Under the pieces are notes generated by a model. It was not told where the DNA came from. It ran no database searches and worked only from the letters and a program-made list of their open reading frames with translations. Of a DNA stretch of 5,601 nt, positions 1 through 5,445 are shown piece after piece. Every line of letters starts with the position of its first letter. The stretch's first letter is position 1. A program made the position numbers and the translations under genes. The DNA comes from Candidatus Faecousia faecipullorum (lineage in GTDB: Bacteria; Bacillota; Clostridia; Oscillospirales; Oscillospiraceae), in NCBI GenBank assembly GCA_018710805.1, contig DVJG01000100.1, positions 1 through 5,601 on the forward strand, written 5' to 3'.

Positions 1-521
1 TGAAAAATCGCCTGGGGAGAGAGTTTGTGGGTGAGCTTTGCCATCTGGGCGATGGGCTGCACCGAACCCACCTCGTTGTTCACCATCATAATGGAGACCA
101 GAATGGTGTCCGGCCGCAGAGCTGCTTTCAGACTTTCCAGGGTCACGTGGCCCAGACTGTCGGGCTGCAAATAGGTTACGGTGAAGCCCTGGCTTACCAA
201 TTCCCGCATAGCGTTTAAAATGGCGTGGTGCTCGATGGATGTGGTGATGATGTGCCTGCCGCGCTTTCCCAGACGCTTGGCTGTCCCGAAAATCGCCCAG
301 TTGTCGGCCTCGGTGCCGCCGGAGGTAAAGAACACCCGGTCGGGCTCTGCGCCCAGGCTGGCGGCTACCTGATGCCGTGCGTTCCGGAGGGCCCGGGCGG
401 CGTCGATACCAAAGGAATAGAGGGCGCTGGGGTTGCCCCAATTCTCGGTCAATGCGGCGGTCGTGGCTTCCACGGCCTGGGGGCAGGGTTTGGTTGTGGC
501 GGAATTATCCAGATAAAACAT
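1..521 (-). CDS. Cysteine desulfurase, NifS/IscS class (3' end outside window)
   Basis: This is a PLP-dependent class V aminotransferase-fold enzyme that takes sulfur from L-cysteine as an enzyme persulfide and passes it to Fe-S cluster or thionucleoside synthesis in the cytosol. The 173 complete residues visible begin MFYLDNSATT, the typical N-terminus. They include the cofactor-phosphate loop TSGGTEADN (66-74), EHHAI (97-101) with the histidine that stacks on PLP, and MVNNEVGSVQPI (146-157). The PLP lysine and the catalytic cysteine lie beyond the left edge, so activity and subgroup cannot be judged. The ATG at 521 is preceded by AAGGA with a 5-base spacer, and this site includes the mnmE stop codon. 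It lies 8 bases after mnmE in the same operon. Supplying sulfur for 2-thiouridine at tRNA position 34, as YrvO does for MnmA in Bacillus subtilis, is an inference from this neighbour. A general Fe-S role is equally possible. Confidence 0.93.
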   Translation of the reverse strand, partial: MFYLDNSATTKPCPQAVEATTAALTENWGNPSALYSFGIDAARALRNARHQVAASLGAEPDRVFFTSGGTEADNWAIFGTAKRLGKRGRHIITTSIEHHAILNAMRELVSQGFTVTYLQPDSLGHVTLESLKAALRPDTILVSIMMVNNEVGSVQPIAQMAKLTHKLSPQAIF

Positions 522-529
522 AGTTTTCC

Positions 530-1888
530 TTACTTTCCTACGCAGAATCGCTGGAAGATTCTTGCGGTAATGTCTTCCCGAACGGTGGCGCCTGTGACTT
601 CGCCCATGGCCTCCATCCCTTCCTCCACGTCGGTGAGCACCGCGTCCGGGGTCAGTCCCAGTTTCAGACCCTGTATGGCCCGCAGAAGGGCTTCGTATGC
701 CCGGCGGCAGGCGTCATACTGCCTTGGGTTCGTGAGAATGGAGCCGTCGCAGGGTGCCTCCCCTTCAAACATGACGTCCACGGCATCAGCCAGCTGCTCC
801 AGCCCCTGGCCTGTTTTGGCACAGATGGGAATGACGGTCATGAACGGCAGGTCTCCGGGGACCACGGCGGAACCCAGGTCCGATTTGTTAATGAGGGCAA
901 TGGCGTGCTCATGTTCGGAACACAAATCCATAATTTCCAAATCCTGGTTGTCCAGGGGTTTGGAACCGTCGCAGACAAAGAGCACCAGGTCTGCGTTTTC
1001 CACGGCGTCTTTGGAACGCTGAACGCCGATGGCCTCCACGGCGTCCTGGGTATCCCGGATGCCCGCCGTGTCAATAAGCCGGAGCCGTGTGGCACCGAGC
1101 ATGACGTTTTCCTCCACGGTATCCCGGGTGGTGCCGGGGATGTCCGTGACAATGCAGCGGTCAAAGCCTGCCAGGGCGTTCAATAGACTGGATTTACCCA
1201 CATTGGGCTTTCCTACAATGGCAGCGGCAACGCCCTGGCGCAAAATGCGGCCCTGGCCATAGGTGGCGAGAAGCCCATAGAGGTCCTTGGCGTCCCGGCG
1301 CAGGTCCGAGTCGTAAGCGGCCAGGCCAAAGTCCTCAATGTCCTCGTCGGGATAGTCGAGCACCGCATGAAAGTGGCTGCAAAGGTCCACCAGGTTCTGA
1401 TAAATGGGTGTGAGCTTCTTTTGGAGCATACCGCCCACCTGACCTGCGGCGTTGGCAGCGGCGTCGGCGGTGTCCGCTTCGATGAGATCAATAACCGCCT
1501 CTGCCTGGGTCAAATCCAATTTGCCGTTTAAAAATGCCCGTTTGGTGAATTCTCCGCGGCCTGCGGGCTTGGCCCCTGCAAGATACAGGCTTTGCAGAGC
1601 TGCCGCCAGCATGGCCGGGGAGCCGTGGCAGTGAAATTCCACCGTGTCCTCTCCCGTGTAGCTGTGGGGCCCTCTTGCCACCACGGCCATGCACTGGTCA
1701 ATGACCCGGTGTTCTTTGTCGTGGAGTGTTCCCAGAACCAGCTTCCGGTCAGGGGCATGACGGAGTTCTCCCTTACTTGGGGTAAAAACCTTTTCTGCGA
1801 TTTGGATGCAGTCATCTCCGCTGAGCCGGAGAATGCCGATGGCGCTGACCTGGTTTCCTGTAGAAACGGCGGCGATGGTGTGAGACAT
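530..1888 (-). CDS. mnmE: tRNA uridine-5-carboxymethylaminomethyl modification GTPase MnmE (TrmE)
   Basis: MnmE works with MnmG to install the (carboxymethyl)aminomethyl group at C5 of the wobble uridine U34 of certain tRNAs, using methylene-tetrahydrofolate and potassium-stimulated GTP hydrolysis. The 452-residue protein is full length for the family. The N-terminal folate-binding domain includes SYTGEDTVEFHCHGSP (76-91) and GEFTKRAFLNGKLDLTQAEA (112-131). The inserted G domain carries G1 GKPNVGKSS (226-234), G2 PGTTRD (251-256), G3 DTAG (273-276), G4 NKSD (334-337) and a G5 in which CAK (356-358) replaces the usual SAK. The C-terminus is the hallmark FCVGK, with the conserved cysteine at 449. 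The ATG directly follows the Nudix stop (TGAATG), and GGAGG lies 8 bases upstream inside the end of the Nudix gene, indicating translational coupling. Here mnmE sits with a Nudix gene and a desulfurase rather than in the common jag-mnmE-mnmG arrangement. Confidence 0.98.
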   Translation of the reverse strand: MSHTIAAVSTGNQVSAIGILRLSGDDCIQIAEKVFTPSKGELRHAPDRKLVLGTLHDKEHRVIDQCMAVVARGPHSYTGEDTVEFHCHGSPAMLAAALQSLYLAGAKPAGRGEFTKRAFLNGKLDLTQAEAVIDLIEADTADAAANAAGQVGGMLQKKLTPIYQNLVDLCSHFHAVLDYPDEDIEDFGLAAYDSDLRRDAKDLYGLLATYGQGRILRQGVAAAIVGKPNVGKSSLLNALAGFDRCIVTDIPGTTRDTVEENVMLGATRLRLIDTAGIRDTQDAVEAIGVQRSKDAVENADLVLFVCDGSKPLDNQDLEIMDLCSEHEHAIALINKSDLGSAVVPGDLPFMTVIPICAKTGQGLEQLADAVDVMFEGEAPCDGSILTNPRQYDACRRAYEALLRAIQGLKLGLTPDAVLTDVEEGMEAMGEVTGATVREDITARIFQRFCVGK

Positions 1889-2506
1889 TCAGTTTTCCTC
1901 CAAAAACTCCAGAGGGTCCCCCTGGGTTGCGATAAAGTGCATGAGCATATAGGCGCACATAATGGCCACATTTTCTTCCCTTAAAATGCGCCGGCATTCT
2001 TCCCGGTCGGCAAGCACCACCTGGATGTCTTCACTGCTTTCCTGGTGGCGGTCCGTGGGGGTGCCGGAGCAGTAGCCGAACACGGTGCCGCAGCTTTCGT
2101 CGGTCATGCCGATGGTGGTGAAAAAGGGCCGGGAATAGGGGCCGGCGTCCTTTGCCTGGAAAGAAAGCCCTGTTTCTTCGTACATTTCCCGAATTCCGGC
2201 TTCTGCCATATTTTCACCGGGCTCCACCAGTCCTGCGGGAAATTCGTAGACATAGCCCCCCAGAGGGTAGCGGTATTGCCGGATGAGCACCAGATGGTCC
2301 TTTGCTTCCCCGTAAACCCCATAGATAATGACGCCATCGGGCCTGTTTTCATGGGACACGGCTTTTAAGTCCTCAATTCTCTTGGCACGGGAGGCTACAT
2401 AGTAGGGCTTTTTCTCGCCGTCCCGCTGAATGGCTTCAAACTCATAGAAGTTGAGAAAATTTGTGTCAGATTCCTTTTTGATCTTTCCTACGCCGCTCAA
2501 GGACAT
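1889..2506 (-). CDS. Nudix hydrolase, ADP-ribose pyrophosphatase-like
   Basis: This is a cytosolic Nudix hydrolase that probably cleaves ADP-ribose or a related nucleoside diphosphate sugar. With the ATG at 2506 it has 205 residues. The Nudix box is complete from G92 to L114: GLVEPGE, then R106-E107, then E110-E111-T-G-L, matching G-x5-E-x7-R-E-U-x-E-E-x-G-U. The preceding RQYRYP (76-81) and YEFPAG (87-92) are the signature just ahead of the box in ADP-ribose pyrophosphatases. Substrate assignment is by family only. An in-frame ATG at 2623 exists, but it lies upstream of the sigma-A promoter found here and overlaps the divergent ger gene, so it is unlikely. Between the remaining starts, the ATG at 2506 has only 1 base after GGAGG, while a TTG at 2500 has an ideal 7-base gap and would give 203 residues. 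It is the first gene of the Nudix-mnmE-desulfurase operon and its stop abuts mnmE. Confidence 0.9.
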   Translation of the reverse strand: MSLSGVGKIKKESDTNFLNFYEFEAIQRDGEKKPYYVASRAKRIEDLKAVSHENRPDGVIIYGVYGEAKDHLVLIRQYRYPLGGYVYEFPAGLVEPGENMAEAGIREMYEETGLSFQAKDAGPYSRPFFTTIGMTDESCGTVFGYCSGTPTDRHQESSEDIQVVLADREECRRILREENVAIMCAYMLMHFIATQGDPLEFLEEN

Positions 2507-2507
2507 T

Positions 2508-2512
2508 CCTCC
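2508..2512 (-). promoter_or_regulatory. Ribosome binding site that bears on the Nudix start
   Basis: The minus strand reads AAGGGAGGA immediately before ATG (2506-2504). GGAGG is 1 base from this ATG, which is too close for normal initiation, but 7 bases from TTG (2500-2498), the optimal distance. Either the shifted AAGGG core serves the ATG or TTG is the true start. The sequence alone does not decide. Confidence 0.55.
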
Positions 2513-2528
2513 CTTAATAGAATATCTT

Positions 2529-2557
2529 ACTATACCACTTTCCGGATAAAAAAGCAA
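2529..2557 (-). promoter_or_regulatory. Sigma-A promoter of the Nudix-mnmE-desulfurase operon
   Basis: Read on the minus strand, TTGCTT (2557-2552) is followed after 17 bases by TATAGT (2534-2529), with an extended -10 TG one base upstream. Transcription should start near 2522, about 16 bases before the ATG at 2506, leaving just enough leader for the ribosome binding site. It is the only good promoter between the two divergent genes, and it argues against the longer Nudix start at 2623. Confidence 0.7.
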
Positions 2558-2575
2558 CATCCGGGCAAACTTCCC

Positions 2576-2584
2576 AGGAGGTGA
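2576..2584 (+). promoter_or_regulatory. Strong Shine-Dalgarno site of the gerA gene
   Basis: AGGAGGTGA is a nine-base perfect complement to the 16S rRNA 3' end. GGAGG sits 7 bases before the ATG at 2589. It fixes the start of the germination gene and predicts efficient translation. Confidence 0.85.
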
Positions 2585-2588
2585 TACC

Positions 2589-4001
2589 ATGACCGACGGG
2601 GAAATTCGCGGCATTTTCAACAATGCCGATGACTTTATGGCCCGGGAGCTGTCCTGCTGCGGCCAAAGGCTCTATGTCTATGCCATCGACGGCCTTGTCT
2701 CCAGCGGCGATTTGTCGGCATACATCCTGCGGCCCATTACGGAGCATCTGCGGGGAGAAAACACGGAAGAACTCTATAACGCCGCCCTCCACGGCGCAGT
2801 TTATAACAGCGTGGCGAAGCCCTGTGAAACCGTCGAAGATGTGGCGCTGAAACTTGTGAACGGTTTCTGCGTGGTGCTCTTTCCGGACGCGGGGGCCATA
2901 GCGTTCGAGGTGAGAACCCCTGTCAGCCGCGGCCCGGCTGTGCCTGGGGTGGAGAATACGGTGAAAGGTCCAAAAGATGCTTTCGTGGAGACCATCCGTA
3001 TCAACACCAGCTTGCTCCGACGGCATCTGCGGACTCCCGACCTGCGGATATCCTCCGCCCAGGTGGGGAAGCGAAGTCTGACCAATGTGGCGGTGCTCTG
3101 GATTGAGGGCCTGACAAACCCGGAATTTGTGGAGAGAATGCAGGAACGACTTAAGTCCATTGACATTGACGGCTTTCTCTCGCCGTCGGCGGTGGAGGAG
3201 TATGTCACAGGTTCCCGGAGCACAGCTTTTCCGCTGATACAGTACACCGAGCGAGCCGACAAATTCGCCCAGGCTCTGTTAGACGGAAGAGTGGGACTTC
3301 TGGTGGACGGCTTGCCCCTGGGATACCTCTCCCCGGTGGATTTGGGGTATCTTTTGAACAGCCCCGAGGACCGAAGCCGGGATTATATCTCCGCCTCGGC
3401 ACTGCGGCTGCTGCGGCACCTGGCATTGATTCTGACCCTGATCCTGCCTGGGTTCTACATTGCCATGGCCTGCTATCATCAGGAGATGATTCCGCTGCCG
3501 CTTCTGCGTGCCGTGATTGAGAGTAAGAAAAGCGTGCCTTTTTCCACGCCTATGGAGGTTCTGGGCCTTCTGATTGCCTTTGAACTGCTGCAGGAATCCG
3601 GAATTCACCTGCCTCAGGCCATTGGACAGTCGGTGTCCACCATCGGTGGTATTGTGGTGGGCACGGCGGCAGTGGAGGCGGGACTCATTTCCCCGGCGGC
3701 CCTGATTGTGGTAAGCATCGCGGGGGTCTGCGGCTTCGTCCTGCCCAGCCGGGACCTCGCGGAGGCGGTGCGCATCTGGCGGTTTGGAATCGGGGCCCTG
3801 GGAGCTTTCGCCGGACTTTTTGGCGTTGTGGCGGGAATCCTGGTGCTTCTCATCCATCTGGCAGGACTTACTTCCCTGGGCGTGCCCTATCTCGCACCCT
3901 ATAGCCAGAGAGAGGGCGGCAACATTCTCCGCTGGCGTCTCAAATTCCGGAAAAATCGGGATGCCCTGCTGAAACCCCTGGACGGGAGGAACCAGAAATG
4001 A
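2589..4001 (+). CDS. GerA-family spore germination protein (receptor A subunit)
   Basis: This is the A subunit of a nutrient germinant receptor, expected in the spore inner membrane with B and C partners. At 470 residues it is close to the usual family length. The hydrophilic N-terminal half (1 to about 270) holds KGPKDAFVETIRINTSLLRR (127-146) and GRVGLLVDGLP (233-243), both hallmarks of the GerA fold, and SPEDRSRDY (258-266), a widened form of the usual SPEDY. The C-terminal half has about five membrane segments, roughly 273-296, 322-340, 347-366, 368-386 and 400-425. PGFYIAMACYHQEMIPLPLL (287-306) and the PMEV...FELLQESGIHLPQAIG stretch (321-346) are strongly conserved in the family. A basic tail follows. 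The start is set by the strong ribosome binding site 7 bases upstream. It overlaps the next gene by ATGA. SpoVAF is the close alternative, but no spoVA genes are present and the C- and B-like genes follow. The germinant is unknown. Confidence 0.95.
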   Translation: MTDGEIRGIFNNADDFMARELSCCGQRLYVYAIDGLVSSGDLSAYILRPITEHLRGENTEELYNAALHGAVYNSVAKPCETVEDVALKLVNGFCVVLFPDAGAIAFEVRTPVSRGPAVPGVENTVKGPKDAFVETIRINTSLLRRHLRTPDLRISSAQVGKRSLTNVAVLWIEGLTNPEFVERMQERLKSIDIDGFLSPSAVEEYVTGSRSTAFPLIQYTERADKFAQALLDGRVGLLVDGLPLGYLSPVDLGYLLNSPEDRSRDYISASALRLLRHLALILTLILPGFYIAMACYHQEMIPLPLLRAVIESKKSVPFSTPMEVLGLLIAFELLQESGIHLPQAIGQSVSTIGGIVVGTAAVEAGLISPAALIVVSIAGVCGFVLPSRDLAEAVRIWRFGIGALGAFAGLFGVVAGILVLLIHLAGLTSLGVPYLAPYSQREGGNILRWRLKFRKNRDALLKPLDGRNQK

Positions 4002-4465
4002 AGCGCTGGCCCATTCTGTTTGCCATTGCGGCAGCTGCCATATTGTTTCCTGCCAACGCAGCAGACGTAGGGGAACTGCTCCCGGTGGAACTTATCTATA
4101 TATATAGAGAGGCAGACTGGGTTCGCGTAGCCACGGACACCGAGGCCGTGGGTGCAGGCCCGGACCTGAACGCCGCCATGGAGGACCTCCACGCCACAGC
4201 GCCCGGAGCCGTCTTCCTGGATACCGCAGACTTTCTTGTTCTTACACCGGATACCCTGACCTTACTGCCGGAGCTGACAAATGCTCTGCGCCCTGCTACA
4301 AAAGTCTGTGTCGGCCTGGACGTCCATGCCGATGCCGATCTGACAAAGTATCTGACGGCCCATCCGCCGGATGTGACCCTGGGAAATCTGCGCTCCGGAA
4401 AAAAGAACGTCCCGATTTTGCAGCGAAGGGAGGCGGGCTATCGCCTTGAATCCAGAGATCAGTGA
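3998..4465 (+). CDS. Short GerC-like exported protein, domain 1 only
   Basis: A 155-residue protein, probably a reduced germinant-receptor C subunit. It starts with a signal peptide: KR (2-3), hydrophobic 4-17, then ANA-A (19-22), which looks like a signal peptidase I site. Residues 29-107 resemble the first domain of Ger(x)C proteins: a strand-rich opening (VELIYIYREADWVRVATD), a GAGPDLNAAMEDL helix like the usual GKG..leeAl..l, then AVFLDTADFLVLTPD in the place of lylgH.kvlligee. Assignment rests on this weak resemblance plus position between A and B genes. Typical GerC proteins are lipoproteins of about 370-400 residues with three domains. This one has no lipobox cysteine (its only Cys is residue 104) and ends before domains 2 and 3. 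No frameshifted remainder is visible because the next gene begins at once. GGAGG lies 8 bases before the ATG, and the start overlaps the gerA stop (ATGA). Confidence 0.7.
   Translation: MKRWPILFAIAAAAILFPANAADVGELLPVELIYIYREADWVRVATDTEAVGAGPDLNAAMEDLHATAPGAVFLDTADFLVLTPDTLTLLPELTNALRPATKVCVGLDVHADADLTKYLTAHPPDVTLGNLRSGKKNVPILQRREAGYRLESRDQ
4429..4433 (+). promoter_or_regulatory. Distant ribosome binding site of the gerB-like gene
   Basis: GGAGG inside the end of the C-like gene lies 12 bases before the TTG at 4446, and no ATG or GTG start in that frame lies nearer. An ATC at 4440 would have an ideal 6-base gap, but ATC starts are very rare. Coupled re-initiation after the overlapping upstream gene is the likeliest explanation. 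Confidence 0.5.
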
Positions 4466-5312
4466 AAAACAGTCGGATACCTACCTGGCGGCAGCCATGC
4501 TGGCTCCGCTTGCCCAGGCCTCGTCGGGATGCTCCTGGCCCGTGACCTTTTTGCTGTCTGCTCTTTGCCTGGGAGCCGCCCAATGGCTATCCTGCCACGC
4601 TCTGCCTCAGGGTAAGTTTCTAAAACTGCTTCAAAGCCTCTGGACCTGCGTCCTGGGGGCCCTGGTCCTTCAATGGATCAGCGACTACTGGCCCGGACAC
4701 CGGGAGAACTGGGCAGCGCCTCTGATTCTGCTGGCTCTGGCTGCTGGAATCGACAAGAACCGGGCCATTCGGGTGGCGTGCATTCTGCTGTATCCTGTGC
4801 TCTTTCTGCTGGGGACCATTTACCTGTCAGCGGTGCCGGAAATGGAACCCTGGCAGCTGATTCCCAGAGTGAGAATGACCAACATGGATATTGTACCCTT
4901 TCTTCTGCTCCCGGCTCTGGAACGGGGGGCAGGGGGGAGAAAACCCCTGTGGAAGTTGATGCTGTTCGCCGTAGCGGCCAGTGCAGTCTCGCTTCTGGCA
5001 AATACAACAAACGCGCCGGTGTATGAACTGAGCAGAAATATCTCTCTCTTTGGAACCGGCTGGCGTTTTGAAAGTCTCGCATCGGTGGCAATGACGCTGG
5101 GTTTCTTCACAGCTTTGAGTTACCTGATGGCAGCGGGGAGTGGGACAGGGAAGACCAAGTGGGGAAAAGCAATTATAACAGCCCTTCTGTATCTGTGGGG
5201 AATCCCTTATAACAGCCAGGCAATCGCCATAGGAACCGTGATTCTCTTCCTTATCATTCCAGCCGTAATGACCCTTCAAAATTTCTGGCGAAAAAAGGAA
5301 AAAACCTCTTGA
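4446..5312 (+). CDS. Compact GerAB-like spore germination permease (B subunit), TTG start
   Basis: A 288-residue polytopic membrane protein, likely the germinant-binding B subunit of the same receptor and a divergent member of the APC-superfamily spore germination permeases. Supporting signs are an ISEKQ-type N-terminus (5-9), as in many GerAB proteins, a RFESLASVAMTLGFFTA stretch (207-223) matching the family's conserved ER-E-L membrane segment, and position after A- and C-type genes. I see about nine or ten hydrophobic segments, near 12-27, 31-50, 60-79, 88-103, 108-130, 146-158, 168-187, 208-230, 240-252 and 256-279, ending in a basic tail. GerAB proteins usually have about 360 residues with ten helices, so loops appear trimmed. 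The only plausible start is TTG at 4446. GGAGG (4429-4433) is 12 bases away, rather far, and the gene overlaps the C-like gene by 20 bases, suggesting coupled translation. Its stop codon lies in the -35 box of the next promoter. Confidence 0.75.
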   Translation: MNPEISEKQSDTYLAAAMLAPLAQASSGCSWPVTFLLSALCLGAAQWLSCHALPQGKFLKLLQSLWTCVLGALVLQWISDYWPGHRENWAAPLILLALAAGIDKNRAIRVACILLYPVLFLLGTIYLSAVPEMEPWQLIPRVRMTNMDIVPFLLLPALERGAGGRKPLWKLMLFAVAASAVSLLANTTNAPVYELSRNISLFGTGWRFESLASVAMTLGFFTALSYLMAAGSGTGKTKWGKAIITALLYLWGIPYNSQAIAIGTVILFLIIPAVMTLQNFWRKKEKTS

Positions 5313-5320
5313 CAAAGAGG
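5291..5320 (-). terminator. Possible minus-strand terminator or dyad over the P1 -35 box
   Basis: On the minus strand, CCTCTT (5320-5315), loop TGTC and AAGAGG (5310-5305) form a six-pair stem followed by TTTTTT, CC and TTTTTT. This has the form of a short intrinsic terminator for leftward transcription. No minus-strand gene to the right is visible. On the plus strand no T-tract follows, so it would not end the ger operon. The same dyad covers the P1 -35 box and could instead be an operator, or arise by chance. Confidence 0.3.
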
Positions 5321-5337
5321 AGTAGCTGTGCTAATAT
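5309..5337 (+). promoter_or_regulatory. Sigma-A promoter P1 of a probable rRNA operon
   Basis: A consensus TTGACA (5309-5314), a 17-base spacer and TAATAT (5332-5337), with an extended -10 TGC just before it. Two six-base A-tracts (5291-5296 and 5299-5304) directly upstream, inside the end of the gerB-like gene, could act as an UP element. The -35 box contains the TGA stop of that gene. The predicted start is near 5344. Confidence 0.85.
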
Positions 5338-5343
5338 ATGCAA

Positions 5344-5360
5344 GCTGTCCGCGAGACAGC
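5344..5360 (+). repeat. Hairpin at the P1 transcript start
   Basis: GCTGTC (5344-5349), loop CGCGA, GACAGC (5355-5360): a perfect six-pair inverted repeat beginning at the predicted P1 start. No T-tract follows, so it is not an intrinsic terminator. It may stabilise the 5' end of the transcript or mark a regulatory site. Confidence 0.5.
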
Positions 5361-5369
5361 AAAGATATC

Positions 5370-5406
5370 AAAAAGCCGATTAAAAAGTTTGAAAAAACTT
5401 AAAAAA
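5370..5406 (+). promoter_or_regulatory. Phased A-tracts, probable UP element of P2
   Basis: A-tracts at 5370-5374, 5382-5386, 5392-5397 and 5401-5406 have centres about 9 to 12 bases apart, close to one helical turn, and end 4 bases before the P2 -35 box. Such DNA is expected to bend and to bind the RNA polymerase alpha subunit. The function is inferred from position and composition. Confidence 0.5.
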
Positions 5407-5410
5407 GTTC

Positions 5411-5439
5411 TTGACAAACTTCCTAAGATGTGCTAAGAT
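5411..5439 (+). promoter_or_regulatory. Sigma-A promoter P2 of a probable rRNA operon
   Basis: TTGACA (5411-5416), a 17-base spacer and TAAGAT (5434-5439), again with TGC before the -10. It resembles P1 beyond the core elements: both start TTGACAAA and both have TGTGCTAA across the -10. The P1 and P2 -35 boxes are 102 bases apart. An A-rich stretch lies immediately upstream. The predicted start is near 5446. Tandem promoters of this strength are typical of stable RNA operons. Confidence 0.85.
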
Positions 5440-5445
5440 ATTTCA

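Noticed and set aside
225..1022. 265-codon plus-strand open frame over the desulfurase and mnmE
   Set aside because: It lies antisense to two clearly identified genes, has low-complexity content and shows no recognisable motif. It is a shadow frame of GC-rich DNA.
2520..2551. Possible sigma-G promoter for the ger operon (GAATA at 2520-2524 with GGATAA-type bases near 2544-2549)
   Set aside because: The -35 fits, but the -10 matches poorly at the allowed 17-18 base spacing. Forespore control is expected from gene content, not shown by this sequence.
2507..2623. N-terminal extension of the Nudix gene to an ATG at 2623 (244 residues)
   Set aside because: It would place the sigma-A promoter inside the gene and overlap the gerA start and its ribosome binding site. 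The extra residues do not resemble the family.
3279..3857. 192-codon minus-strand open frame inside gerA
   Set aside because: It is antisense to the conserved membrane domain of gerA and rich in R, Q, H and G as expected for a shadow frame, with no supporting start context.
3998..4465. gerC as a frameshifted pseudogene
   Set aside because: The next gene starts before this one ends, leaving no room for lost domains, and both frames have sensible ribosome binding sites. A deletion followed by maintenance is possible, but no broken remnant can be seen.
5313..5440. Forward intrinsic terminator after the gerB-like gene
   Set aside because: The hairpins at 5305-5320 and 5344-5360 are followed by mixed or A-rich sequence, not by a T-tract.
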